From NCBI GenBank assembly GCA_949358305.1, contig OX442314.1, forward strand, positions 54,507,369 through 54,571,368: DNA of 64,000 nucleotides, written 5' to 3'. How positions within the stretch are numbered: the first letter of the stretch is position 1; each line of letters opens with the position of its first letter. The notes beneath the pieces are model-generated. The model was not told the origin of the DNA and did not search any database. It saw only the letters and a program-made list of their open reading frames with translations. The DNA is from Strigamia acuminata (Eukaryota > Arthropoda > Chilopoda > Geophilomorpha > Linotaeniidae). The position numbers and the translations under genes are program-made. This document shows, piece after piece, positions 29,530 to 39,855 of the stretch.

Positions 29530-32500
29530 TTATTTCTTCAAGTTATCGGCATAACTCGGCTTATCTTCCGAACTTGGTTCGTCCAGGTTGGGAGATGTGG
29601 TCAGTCTTGAAGAGTAGTCCGAGGGGTCTTCGCTCTCATTCAAGTAGAAACGTAGGTGTCCCGGCGCTTCCAGCGGATTTCCCGTTCGTTCGTGGGCCCA
29701 AATTGGTGGCAGGAAGGCCGACATACCTTGATTGGTGTGGTGGATTCTTTGGGCCTCGGCGATGCTGGTTGGTGCGCGATGGGCTCGGAGTAGTCGTTGA
29801 TGTTGGATGAAGCGCTCGCCTCCGGCTCCGGCTTCGATAGCGTCCTTCATCCAGACGTAAAGAGAATAGCCACGATCTGGAGACTGGAGTAGTTTTGCCT
29901 CCGTGTCCTTCGTAAAGGACAACCCTGGGAAGTACATCCTGAGTCTGGCGGCGATTTGAGGCTCTGTCGTCTTTGGAACCTTCTTGCTCGACTTTGGGAG
30001 GAGCATCTTTTTCTTGGGTTCCTTCTTCTTGAGCGGGACTGGTTCGGCCAGTGGCTCGGAGGGTCCCTTCTCCCTCGGCGGAGGCGGAGGGGGAGGCGTC
30101 GGATCCCTGGGAACCGGAGCCTCTGCGGTTGGCGTGGCCGCCGAAGGTGACGGGAGCGAGCGTTGAATTATCGCTCGAACGTTCTGGTAGGAGGCCTCTG
30201 GATCCGGGTCCTGGGCCACCATTTGGGCTCGAATTACTGCCGCAGAGGGCACCAGACGTGTCCAGCTGTCTACGAGAGCCGGCGGAACTTGGAAACCCTC
30301 GTGGGCCACCACGATCCAGGCTGCTACAGCAACACGTGCGTTTCGGAAGGTGGCGGCGGCCAGCAAAATCGACATCAAGTCGGTAATGGCAACCACGATC
30401 CTCGTATTCCAATTTGGATGATCCCGATTTTTGTTCTGCGTATATTCAATTGAGATCCGCTGAAGGTTCGTGATGACGTTTTGGATCACGTTTTGTTGGT
30501 AGGAGTCCATCTCGCACAAAAGCGCTCTAGCTTGCTCCACGGTCGTTACCTCCAGAAACTGTTGCAACGTTACCTCCGAAGGGTTGATTGGAGTCGAGGC
30601 TTGGATGACTGCTGGGGCTGGCAACATCGGATTGGGTCCCGTGGATGTCGTTGGCTGAGGCACAGATCTGACCAGACGTCTTGATTTTTCCGGTTCGGGC
30701 TTGTCCCAAACGATTGGAGTTCTCGTTGAAGTTGAGGCTTCGGGGATAGTTGGGAGAGGTTCGACTTTGGTCGGTCCAAAGCGAGCTTCTCGATGTCTGA
30801 GTTGTTCTTCAGAACTCAGTGTCGGTGCGCCGATTATCACTTTCTTGCGAAAGGCGCTTGGGAGGCTGACGCTGGATGTTACGCTTCTCGTCTGTGAGAG
30901 TTCCGGCTTGATGAAAGCACTTGGCGCCGTCTCTAGACTCGAGGCGGTCGAGGGAGTCGGGCGGTAGACTGGTTTCGGCTGCATTTGTTGGTATTTCATA
31001 ACCACCGCGAGGAGATCCGCCTGAGTATACATCTTCTTCTGCTCGGGGACCTCGTCGATAATCACTTCGTCGTCAATCTTCATCGGTTCGGGACTGTCCC
31101 AAATCGATTTGATGACTTCACAGCGTCTCCTATCTCGCTGTCGTAATTCCTCTTCGCGATACGCTTTCCATGAACGTGCGCGACTCTCCGATCCTCTCCT
31201 TCTTCGTTCGTCCTGTAACCGGAGGTTCTCTCGTTCACGTCGGGCTTTCTCATCACGTTCGCGTAGGAACTCCTCTCGATGTCTATTCCAGGATTCCTTG
31301 TTTTCTTCCCGCCGTCGGAAGTAATTTCTACGATAATCGTCCCAATTTTCTTGGTTCCTATCGCGTCTGCGTTGATCCTCTCGACGGTCGGGGCGTTCGC
31401 GCACATTTTCTCTTCTTCGGCTGGTTGACGGGGCGTCCCTGGATTGAAATCGCGATGTTTGTGGGGCCTCCGTCTTTCCCAGGCGAGAGAGAGCGCTTGG
31501 TTTGGCCAGGCGTTTCTCTGTCGCGGGTTTCTTATTCTGCGCGCTGCTGGAAGTGCTTGGCTTGTCCAGGCATTGTTTCTTCGCTGAGCAGCCTGCTTCG
31601 TCGTGCTCGTTGGAGAGACGTTTCTCGGCTTTCTGGCGTTTGCGACCAAAGAAGCCCAAAAAATGCAATTGATGCATTGCTCGTTGCGAGGTGATGAAAC
31701 CGTGTCTCGGTCTCCAATCTGGGCGGTCGGGCCGGTCTTCGCGGATCTGAAGGAGCCAAAACCTGATTTCCTCGGTCGAGTAACCGTCCGGCTGTAGATA
31801 ATTGAAAACCTCGTCATGTGCGGTCCGCCTTACTTCTTCGTAATATGCCATATGGATCTGGTGTTTTTCTTCATCTGTTTCGGCGTCGCGCCATTGTTCG
31901 TAAACGTCCCATCCTCGCTGGTCGTCAGGAAAGGCGGCTCGGATTAGTGGATTCGGGATTGGCGCTGGCGGGTCCATATTTCTCGAGATAACTGCCCGTA
32001 AAGCTGCTTGATATTGGCGCGGCATGTAGTGGATCAACGTTTGCTGGCTGGACCAGTAGCGGCTGATCGCACGGGACAATAAAAGGCGAATTTTCCATGG
32101 TTCAAAGTCGACCGCTTCTTCGAGCGCTTGTCGGAACAGTATGGGGATTACTTCGCGCCATAAGCTGCCTGCGGAAACTCTTTTCGGGTCGATTTGCCCC
32201 CACGTAGTGCGATATCCGTCCTAAATATTAGAATATTAATAAATATATTAGGATCGTTGATTAATTTGTCATATTTTTGTAGAGATTCTTTCGTCTAACA
32301 CAAGATGGCGTCATGGTCGGCCATGTGCTTTTCGACCACGTGTTTTGAAGTTAATTTTTCTTTCGGTATTTGATTAATTTTGATAATTTGTCACTTAAAG
32401 TTAAATTATTTTTTCGTTTGTGGTCAGTCCACGAACTTATTTCGTATTTTTGATTATCGATACTTGAATTTTTTCTATTTTTTTTTTTTTTTTACTTACG

Positions 32501-32652
32501 TCGGGTTGGACATCGGGTTCATTGGGTTCGTCCCAATTTCCCTCTTCGTTGTTTACAATGATTTGTAACAAATCCACTTGATCTTCATCGTCATCCTCGG
32601 AAGCGTTGTTTACGGCCCGTTCAATTTCTTTCTTCCAATCATTTCTTTTCAT
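29530..32652 (-). CDS. Gypsy ORF3 (env position), two exons, 947 codons, function unknown
   Basis: Exon 1 is 32652-32500 (51 codons, acidic). The intron 32499-32221 has GTAAGT and TTTAG borders. Exon 2 is 32220-29530. Both splice phases are 0, and the 47 codons between the acceptor and 32079 are stop-free. The product is hydrophilic: an N-terminal globular part (WGQIDPKR, SLWREVIPILFRQALEEA), a long Arg/Glu-rich region (about residues 290-410), Pro/Ser/Thr-rich linkers including a run of eight prolines interrupted by REKG, and a conserved-looking helical part (FLEVTTVEQARALLCEMDSY). There is no signal peptide, no transmembrane segment and no furin-type envelope signature, so it is not a classical Env. 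It could be an RNA-binding or accessory protein. No homologue is recognised. Confidence 0.8.
32221..32499 (-). other. Intron of Gypsy ORF3
   Basis: On minus the donor is CCCGAC|GTAAGTAAAA and the acceptor is TTCTAATATTTAG|GAC, with a branch-like TTCTAAT. It is 279 bp and AT-rich, with T-rich runs. Removing it joins two frames in phase 0. Confidence 0.75.
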
Positions 32653-32837
32653 TTTTCGGAAATTAATTTGATACTTTGATTTACGGCTGCCTCGAGGTGA
32701 TCGTCGCTTAGTCGGAGATGACAGTGATAAATGTGGGTCGGGTTAGAGGTTAACTATTAGTCTCATGTCATCTTTGATTGGTTTGGCCAATTAAGACGCA
32801 TTGTGGGACGTAACAGGTGTCCCCCCTGTGGTTGTTT

Positions 32838-35800
32838 TTATCGATTGTTTGAGACAATGGCCGGAGTCGCTTTTTGTTTTCCGACGAGTTTCCCGTCTTT
32901 TATGAACGGGTTTGGCTTGTGTCGACGCATACCGTATATTTTATCAGGTTTGAGGATTCTTGTAGTCTTATTTTTGTTTGATTGCTTTCCTTTTTTAGGA
33001 GATTCTTCGACTATTTCCTCCCTCTCCGAAATCTCATCCGGGGCGTCGGCCGCTTCGTGTGACTCATCTTGAACTAAATTGGTTGGGCCAGTTTGTTCAT
33101 CTAAAAACATGTCGCGAATAATTGGATTTTGCGCTGGTTTCGTCTGATATTCCGTCCAAGCCTCTTGAGGAAACTCAGGTAAGTATGGAGTTAATTCTCG
33201 GGCGTGGATCGATCTAAAATTAACGTTGTCTGCCAATCTTTTTAGCTTGAAAGCGTTTCCGCCGTGGGCTTCGAGTATGACGTACGGGCCGTCGCGTTTG
33301 TCTGCTAAGCCTGCGTGGACCCCCTTATCGGCGCTGGACTGAATATGTGTGTCTTTCCAGACGAGGTCATTGACTTTAAAATTGCAGAAGGGCCGATCCT
33401 TTCCAGCAATGCTAATACGATCTCTCATGTCGAATATGTGTGACATCATGTGCTGATAAGTGGCCGAAATTATTTGCTCCAGTCTGTCGACATAAATATG
33501 AGGCTTCTCAGGATCAATTTCCAGTATTTCCTCCGGTATTCGTGGGTCCCAGGGTACTCTGAGTTCCCGAGCGAAGTTTAGAAACGCGGGAGAAAATTTG
33601 CGGTTCCTTGAGATCGTTGTGCGGATGCTGAAGGCAATTTCACGAAGATATTCGTCCCAGCTGGAGTGAACATCGGTGAAAATTGCTAGTGCATATTTTA
33701 TATCGCGATTTAACCTTTCGACGGGATTGGCCCGTGGATTATAGGTTGATGTATATGATGTCTCGATGTCGAATTTTTTACAGAAGTCTTTGTACAAATT
33801 TGACGCGAATTGTGGTCCATTATCGGAGATTAATTTTCGAGGGAATCCAAAATGAAGCGCCACTTCGTACAAACATCGAATGATTTTTTGCTTAGTTGGT
33901 CTCTCCATTGGAAAGAGTTCGGGCCATCCAGTCGCGACATCCATGATTACTAATATATATTTGTTTTTATTGGATGACGTGGGCTTTGGGCCCATTAAAT
34001 CCACGCTCCAGCAATCGAAGGGTGCGAAAGGGCCAAGTGAGATTCTCTCGTAGCTCTTGGGCGTCCTCGGCTTGCACGCTTGGCATCTGGGGCAGTGATG
34101 AATAAAACGAACGATATCTCGGGTCATTTTTGGCCAGAAATAAAGTTGATTTGCTCGGTAGATCGTTCTGGCCACTCCAGAATGTCCGGCGAGCGGGTGT
34201 CCGTGGACCATCCACAGAAACCTTGTCAGCAGACTCCTGGGTATAACGACTTTCATCGAAGTTCCCGTCTCCGTCAGATCATCGCGGAAATTCGGGTGGT
34301 GTTTTAGTAGAAGTCCATCCTCGATTAAGTACGTGGAGGCTTCTCTTTCGAATTCTTCGCGTTGGATTTCGTCGAAATTCTCGTCGGGAAATTTTTTATC
34401 TGTGATGAAGTTTCGATAAGTTTTACAGAAGTCGTCTGTCATCTGGGCGGCTATTAATTCGTCCCTGGTGGGCGGCTTACTATTCGTCCCCTTGCTTACG
34501 TGGGCGACGAATGCTCGAACGTACTTGTCGGAGATTCGAGGTTCTATCGTTAGCTCGTAATTTGGGTGAGCGTCCTTGACAGACTGGTATGCTCGGAGCC
34601 AATAATTGTAATAATTTTGGTCTCCTGACTCGAGTTTCTCCTTGGGTAATTCGTTTAGCTTTTTAAATTCCCATTTTCGGACGGGGTTCGGACAGTAGAA
34701 GAGGCGTGAGTCGTCCTCTCCGCAGTCGGTCTCGTCTTCGGGGTCTGAAGCTGGGGCTCGTGAGAGGGCGTCTGCCACGACGTTGAATTTTCCGGGTCGG
34801 TATTCAATGATTAAGTCACAAGCCATTAATTCTAGCTGCCAGCGAGCCATTCTTCCGGACGGTTCCTTCAACGCCATTAACCACTTTAGTGCTTCGTGGT
34901 CAGTTTGTACGTTGAACTTGGTAAATTCCAGGTATGGTCTGAATTTTCGGATTGCCCAGACGACGGCTAGACATTCTAACTCTGTCGCATTATAATTCTT
35001 TTCGGCTGCTTGTAATTTCCGGCTGATGAACATCGTCGGGACCTCTAACACTACTCCGTCGATGTCATGCTTTTGAAGCAACGCAGCACCTAGGCCAATT
35101 CGACTGGCGTCGGTGTGAAGAGTGAATTCTCGATTAAGATCTGGTAGGGGAATTCGTTTTACATCGATCAGCATTTGTTTTATCTTGTTAAACGATGTTT
35201 CGCAGTGGTCAGTCCACTCGAAATCTTTATCGTTGCGTAACAGATCTGTGATGGGTGCCGCGACGTCTGCCAAATTTGGGAGCAATCGATTGAAGAAATT
35301 CACCATGCCCATGAAACGTTGGACTCCTTTTACATCTTCCGGGGCGGGGAACTGGCTAATCGCCTGGGTCTTTTTCGGGTCGATGGATAGGCCACCTGTT
35401 CCGACTGTGTAACCCAGGAATGCCAATTCTTTGCGGCAAAATTTACTTTTCCCTGGATGAATGTTTAGACCGGCTTTTGTGAGTCGCTCCATGACGTCAT
35501 TCACGTGTATCAGGTGGTCTTCAAAAGTTTGGGAGACTATGACTATATCATCGAGGTAAGCCCATGCGTATTTGTGTAAGGCATCGCCGAGAACTTTTTC
35601 TATTAGTTTTTGAAAGGTGGCGGGTGCGTTTACTAACCCGAAGGGCATTACATTAAACATCAGTCGACCCTGTGGTGCCCAAAAAGCTGTTTTCTCTTTA
35701 TCCTCTTCCCGCAATTCAACCTGCCAGTAACCCTTGGACAAGTCCATGGTCGTGACCCAGTTAAATGGGGCGAGCTCCCGTAGAATCGCTTCTATTGACG

Positions 35801-36950
35801 GCATTTGGATGGGGTCGATGACGGTTATGGCGTTTAAAGGTCTATAATCGATGCAGAGGCGCGGTTCGGAGCCTGGTCGCATGACGAGGACAATCCTCAT
35901 TCCATATTCTCCGATGGCGTGCGACACGATCCCTTTTTCGAGCAACTCGTTGCACATCGTTCTTACGATATGTCTCTTTTGGGGATTCATAGTTTTAAAA
36001 GGTACTCGCACCGGTTTTCCCGTAACCAATTCGATCTCGTGCATTACGTAACTAGTCTTTCCTGGATCTTTATTTAAGTTCTTCGAGTGCTTCTTGAGCA
36101 TTTCCTCGAGGAGTTTCGTTTGTTCTTCTCCAAGATTGGCGTCCATGGCCAGATTATGTATTAAATTCTCCTCTTGGAGGATAGTATTAAACGACTTAAA
36201 ATTATAGTCTTGGATGAACTTCTTAATTTCGCCTCCTCCCCATTCCTCGTCGTCCTTAGCTTTGTCTAGGAGTTCCGGAGGTATTATGGGTAGTCGTGGG
36301 TCCTCGTGGTTGTCGATGTAATTCCACGAACGTGTGACTGGGTTGGGCTGGATGTTCATCCGTTCCATCAAATCCATTCCTATCAGCAGGATTGTGTCTC
36401 GGGTTGGTAACACGATGAAGAAATGCTTAATCGTGCCTCCTTCCCATACAAAATCGGTTGATAACGTCCCCACTGCTCTAACTTCTCCCGCTGCTGTAAG
36501 AACTCGAATGTTCTCGTTCATTCCCCGTAATTTTTTCTGTATTTTTTCTTCGAGTGATTCGAATAAGTCGGTGGAGATAAACGACTGATCCGCTCCCGAG
36601 TCGAGTAGTCCCATTAACACCTTTTTGCCGAAAGAGACTGGTATTTTAGCCAGTACGCTCTTCGCTTCTGTTGATAGGTTGCAACGAAGTATTCGCTTTT
36701 TAAGAGGATTGGCCCCTTGGTCAAGCGGCAAAGTCATGAAAGCGTTGGCTATACCGTCTTCGTCTCTAATTTCGAATTTCCGTTTTTTGGTTGGAGTTGT
36801 GACTTCCTCGTTGGCAGCTTCCTCGAAGAATTCCAACAATTTTTCCATTTCTTTAATTTGTTTTTCCACCAGAGTAAGGTCCATCGTTTTCGAAGTTATC
36901 GCGAGCGGATGTGGAATCACTTTTGTTCCGCCCGCGAGTTCCAGTTTTTT
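32838..36950 (-). CDS. Gypsy Pol polyprotein (protease, RT, RNase H, integrase)
   Basis: About 1,360 codons counted from the first possible start (GTG 36920). The frame is already open upstream inside gag, so synthesis by -1 frameshifting is more likely. Protease: LLDSGA (residues 106-110). Reverse transcriptase: about 300-560 with YLDD at 455-458 and LGY. RNase H: D604, E647/E649, D674. Integrase: H908, H913, C943, C946 zinc site, then D974, D1033, E1068. It is followed by a GPY/F module (KRDGPYVILEAHGGNAF). All catalytic residues are present. The C-terminal tail is charged and no chromodomain was recognised. It copies genomic RNA to DNA and inserts it. Confidence 0.95.
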   Translation of the reverse strand, partial: KKLELAGGTKVIPHPLAITSKTMDLTLVEKQIKEMEKLLEFFEEAANEEVTTPTKKRKFEIRDEDGIANAFMTLPLDQGANPLKKRILRCNLSTEAKSVLAKIPVSFGKKVLMGLLDSGADQSFISTDLFESLEEKIQKKLRGMNENIRVLTAAGEVRAVGTLSTDFVWEGGTIKHFFIVLPTRDTILLIGMDLMERMNIQPNPVTRSWNYIDNHEDPRLPIIPPELLDKAKDDEEWGGGEIKKFIQDYNFKSFNTILQEENLIHNLAMDANLGEEQTKLLEEMLKKHSKNLNKDPGKTSYVMHEIELVTGKPVRVPFKTMNPQKRHIVRTMCNELLEKGIVSHAIGEYGMRIVLVMRPGSEPRLCIDYRPLNAITVIDPIQMPSIEAILRELAPFNWVTTMDLSKGYWQVELREEDKEKTAFWAPQGRLMFNVMPFGLVNAPATFQKLIEKVLGDALHKYAWAYLDDIVIVSQTFEDHLIHVNDVMERLTKAGLNIHPGKSKFCRKELAFLGYTVGTGGLSIDPKKTQAISQFPAPEDVKGVQRFMGMVNFFNRLLPNLADVAAPITDLLRNDKDFEWTDHCETSFNKIKQMLIDVKRIPLPDLNREFTLHTDASRIGLGAALLQKHDIDGVVLEVPTMFISRKLQAAEKNYNATELECLAVVWAIRKFRPYLEFTKFNVQTDHEALKWLMALKEPSGRMARWQLELMACDLIIEYRPGKFNVVADALSRAPASDPEDETDCGEDDSRLFYCPNPVRKWEFKKLNELPKEKLESGDQNYYNYWLRAYQSVKDAHPNYELTIEPRISDKYVRAFVAHVSKGTNSKPPTRDELIAAQMTDDFCKTYRNFITDKKFPDENFDEIQREEFEREASTYLIEDGLLLKHHPNFRDDLTETGTSMKVVIPRSLLTRFLWMVHGHPLAGHSGVARTIYRANQLYFWPKMTRDIVRFIHHCPRCQACKPRTPKSYERISLGPFAPFDCWSVDLMGPKPTSSNKNKYILVIMDVATGWPELFPMERPTKQKIIRCLYEVALHFGFPRKLISDNGPQFASNLYKDFCKKFDIETSYTSTYNPRANPVERLNRDIKYALAIFTDVHSSWDEYLREIAFSIRTTISRNRKFSPAFLNFARELRVPWDPRIPEEILEIDPEKPHIYVDRLEQIISATYQHMMSHIFDMRDRISIAGKDRPFCNFKVNDLVWKDTHIQSSADKGVHAGLADKRDGPYVILEAHGGNAFKLKRLADNVNFRSIHARELTPYLPEFPQEAWTEYQTKPAQNPIIRDMFLDEQTGPTNLVQDESHEAADAPDEISEREEIVEESPKKGKQSNKNKTTRILKPDKIYGMRRHKPNPFIKDGKLVGKQKATPAIVSNNR

Positions 36951-39763
36951 GTCATACTGTCGAGTTTGGCGGTGAGTTCCTTCAAGATTTTGTCTTGTTC
37001 CTTCGCGAGCAATTTCACTAGCTCCTCACGCTCTGCGGCCTTGTCGTCGGCTTTTTTCTTTGCCAGTTTTGGGCAGGCCTGACGCCAGTGGCCGTCTTCG
37101 TTACAGAAATTACAAGGGCTTTTCTTCTTTCCCTCCCGCTCAAAAGGTTTTTTGGGGTAGTCCTTCTTCTCGGAAGTCGCCTCTGTTTTCGGGTTGTGGT
37201 GTTCCGATTTTCTGGACTTCATCTGAGGTCGGTAGCTGGGCGCCAGTTCCTTCCCCATGTTTGCGTGTACCACATCGTTGATACCTTCGTCAGCCTCATC
37301 GCTTTCCGAGAATTGCTCAGAGTCTTCGCTTACTTCGTCTTCCGACTTTTCCTCGGCGGCGTTAGTTTGCGTGCGATAGGCCTTACTCGGAGGTGGTAAA
37401 GGGTTAGAAGCTTGTTGGTTTTTCTTTGAGGGGAGTGGCTCTATACTTCCGTTTAGATAATTTCGCGATTGGAGCAGCTTAGTGGAGTCTATGCTGCGCT
37501 CCTGTATTCGTTGCTGTCGGGCCACTCCTAGAGCTCGCTCTTCTTTTGTCAGATTTTCGTTATACCGAGCATTTACTTCGGTGTGTTTCTTCTCGACGAA
37601 AGCTAGGATGGCTTTGAAATTATCCCCCTTAGGAGCGTTCATTTCTCGTAGGACTTTGGTTGCGGTTTCGTTTAGTCCTTGTTCGAAGAGAGCTTTCTGA
37701 GCGTGTTGGTCAAATGGTTTGTCCATTTCACGGAACAGGCTGTCGGCTCGTTGTACGTATTCCCTCAGAGTTTCCCCGGGAGCTTGCTTCATAGAGCTTA
37801 CTCTTTTCTGGATTTCTTGGCTCGTCTCGCCATATTGATTGTGGAACTTTATGACGAAATCTTCCCAGTTTCGGGGTTGGACATCAGCGTACCAGTTTCG
37901 GGCCCGGTTGATCAGCATTTCTGGTATTCCGCGTGCAACCATTTCGTCGGGTTCCGCTCCTAAGCGATTAATCGTCAGGGCGACTTCGTCCAAAAACAAG
38001 TTGCCGGCGTTCCAGGATCCGTCGAACTTAATTAGTCTCAGGGTCGTCCACTTGATGTTGTTATCCTTGCGAGAATACAGCCATCGGTCTGCGGAGTAAC
38101 GTTTCAACAATCCTTCGCTTCGATCGTCCTCCTCGGTCTCTTGGCCACGGCTTTGTTGAAGCTTTTGGTCCATGGCCTGAAGGAGTTCGTCTCTCATCGT
38201 CCGTAGTTGGTTGCTTAGCGAGTCAGTCTCACTAAGCAGCGGTGATGATCGTGGATTGTCGGAAGGGAGGCTTGGGTAATGCGTACCGTTGCCCGTCAGT
38301 CCGAACTGATTGTGTTGGAACGACGTTTTCCCTGATGATCCCGCGGTGTTCGGGTTATTCGTGAGGTCTTGCGCTATGGTTGAGTTATCTGGGTTCGCTT
38401 TCTCTGGAGCGGAGGTTTGGCTCAACTTTGTTCCGGGCGGTATCAGATCGTCCAGTCGGGTCCCCGTGAGGCCTTCGTTCGTTTTTTTGATAAAAACGTA
38501 GGAATCTCTCCCAGCATACGCTTCGGCGGCGTGTTTCTTTTCGAGGTGATTTTTAACTGCGTTAATCTCCTCGAGCGTCGGCATGGCCAGTTTATTTTGA
38601 CCTACTTCGTTGCGTATTTGATTCTTCTGATTTATACATCTGATTAGTTCTGCGTTAGGGTCGCCTGGGTTGTTATTACTGGTTTGGCCAGTTTTCATTG
38701 CGAATGAGTTTTTTATTGCCCATGATTGCGCGCCCTGATTATTCCTCCTATCTTGTATAAACGCCTCGTACAGTTCTCCTTTGACTTCGTCCGATTCGTT
38801 CAAGATGCTATCTAGTCCGTTGACTCGGATACTGCCGTGAGATGCTTGAGAGTCGATACTTTCGCTGTCTGACGTTGCTTCGCCGCCTGTCTCGGACTGT
38901 TGTCGATCTGCTCCGACCCGACGTCGTTTCTCTCCGCGTCTGGCCGTGTTATCTGCCGATCGTTTTTCAGTCCTCTGATTTACTAGGTCGATTACTCGGC
39001 TTAGCTCTGCGTAGGGATCCTTGTCCTGGTCGATCTCGATGCCGTATGCGCAAGCTACCCGAGTTACTTCTATTGCTTTGGCTACCAGCTCCTTAGCTGT
39101 GTGAGACCGTTCTGGGGAGCTCTGTACGGAGTTTGGCTCCGAATGCTGGCTTAACCCGTTGCTTGGCGGCCGGATCTGGCAGTCCTTTGCCATTTCTCGT
39201 TCGATTATTTTCTGCTTCGCGAGCAATTCTCGAGCCAGCTCGCGCTCCAGTGCCATTTGTTTAGCTTGGTGTTCTTGTGCCAAGCTCTGTTCCATGGCAG
39301 CTAATTTCTCGCGATGCTCTCTGGCTAAATCTTCCATCAATTCGTTTTTCTTCTTCTCTAACGCGACTGTTCTTGCTTGGTCTGCGCGGGCAGCCTCGTT
39401 GATCATTGCGGCACTTGTGTTTGCCGCTTTATTTAGAAGAGTCATTAGATCCATTTCACTGGGATCCTTTTCGACAGGTCTTGGGCTTTTCAATCCGAAT
39501 CGAGGGTTTTCGAACGATTTATTTAGTCCGTTTTCTTCGTGAGAGCTTCCTGATCCTTCGAATTCGCCTCCCGTAAACGGAAGTTGTCTTGCAAGGGGAA
39601 GGCTTTCACTTGATGATTCCGTTGAAACTTTAGTCGAGTTAGTCTCGACTTCTGGTTCCACGTGGTTCGCTTCTTCCGCTTTTTGGCGTTCGATTTCTTC
39701 GGCTTCTTTTCTATCCTTTTCGTCGTTACGCCTTTTTCTATCTTCTGCGGTAGTTTTTGTCAT
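36917..39763 (-). CDS. Gypsy Gag polyprotein, 948 aa
   Basis: Starts at ATG 39763. An unusually long N-terminal half has a coiled-coil-like Glu/Lys/Ala region (about 95-190: AAMEQSLAQEHQAKQMALER) and low-complexity linkers. A retrotransposon gag domain follows (about 570-740: FDGSWNAGNLFLDEVALTIN, RNWEDFVIKFHNQYG, PGETLREYVQRADSLFREM). Then comes an acidic stretch, and a CCHC knuckle C884-x2-C887-x4-H892-x4-C897 near the end for RNA packaging. Typical Gypsy Gags are 300-500 residues, so this one is about twice as long. It ends at TGA 36919-36917, overlapping pol. Confidence 0.93.
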   Translation of the reverse strand: MTKTTAEDRKRRNDEKDRKEAEEIERQKAEEANHVEPEVETNSTKVSTESSSESLPLARQLPFTGGEFEGSGSSHEENGLNKSFENPRFGLKSPRPVEKDPSEMDLMTLLNKAANTSAAMINEAARADQARTVALEKKKNELMEDLAREHREKLAAMEQSLAQEHQAKQMALERELARELLAKQKIIEREMAKDCQIRPPSNGLSQHSEPNSVQSSPERSHTAKELVAKAIEVTRVACAYGIEIDQDKDPYAELSRVIDLVNQRTEKRSADNTARRGEKRRRVGADRQQSETGGEATSDSESIDSQASHGSIRVNGLDSILNESDEVKGELYEAFIQDRRNNQGAQSWAIKNSFAMKTGQTSNNNPGDPNAELIRCINQKNQIRNEVGQNKLAMPTLEEINAVKNHLEKKHAAEAYAGRDSYVFIKKTNEGLTGTRLDDLIPPGTKLSQTSAPEKANPDNSTIAQDLTNNPNTAGSSGKTSFQHNQFGLTGNGTHYPSLPSDNPRSSPLLSETDSLSNQLRTMRDELLQAMDQKLQQSRGQETEEDDRSEGLLKRYSADRWLYSRKDNNIKWTTLRLIKFDGSWNAGNLFLDEVALTINRLGAEPDEMVARGIPEMLINRARNWYADVQPRNWEDFVIKFHNQYGETSQEIQKRVSSMKQAPGETLREYVQRADSLFREMDKPFDQHAQKALFEQGLNETATKVLREMNAPKGDNFKAILAFVEKKHTEVNARYNENLTKEERALGVARQQRIQERSIDSTKLLQSRNYLNGSIEPLPSKKNQQASNPLPPPSKAYRTQTNAAEEKSEDEVSEDSEQFSESDEADEGINDVVHANMGKELAPSYRPQMKSRKSEHHNPKTEATSEKKDYPKKPFEREGKKKSPCNFCNEDGHWRQACPKLAKKKADDKAAEREELVKLLAKEQDKILKELTAKLDSMTKNWNSRAEQK
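36944..36950 (-). promoter_or_regulatory. Candidate -1 ribosomal frameshift heptamer A AAA AAC
   Basis: In the gag frame the codons read ACA AAA AAC, so the X XXY YYZ heptamer A AAA AAC is in register, 25 nt before the gag stop. A -1 slip leads into the open pol frame without a stop. No downstream pseudoknot was modelled. Confidence 0.7.
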
Positions 39764-39772
39764 TTCTTACGA
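39764..39772 (-). promoter_or_regulatory. Candidate splice donor just upstream of the gag ATG
   Basis: On minus: ATC|GTAAGA, then ATG. With a candidate acceptor in the pol-ORF3 gap (CTCCGACTAAG ending at 32707) it would give a leader-ORF3 mRNA. Confidence 0.45.
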
Positions 39773-39835
39773 TATAATGATCGATCGAAAGATCCCGGTT
39801 ATTATTTAAAGTATTGTCTTAAGGTTAGCAAATCT

Positions 39836-39853
39836 ATCCCGGACAGACCCCCA
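39836..39853 (-). promoter_or_regulatory. Primer binding site candidate
   Basis: Two bases (CG) after the 5' LTR, the minus strand reads TGGGGGTCTGTCCGGG. This is complementary to a tRNA 3' end in form (starts TGG, continues through acceptor and T-stem). The tRNA species was not identified. Confidence 0.6.
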
Positions 39854-39855
39854 CG

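Noticed and set aside
29574-31797. Plus-strand open frames over ORF3 of the Gypsy element
   Set aside because: They are antisense shadows of a GC-richer coding region, with no motifs of their own.
29530-32652. ORF3 of the Gypsy element as a classical envelope glycoprotein
   Set aside because: No signal peptide, no transmembrane helix, no cleavage or fusion motif; composition is charged and proline-rich.
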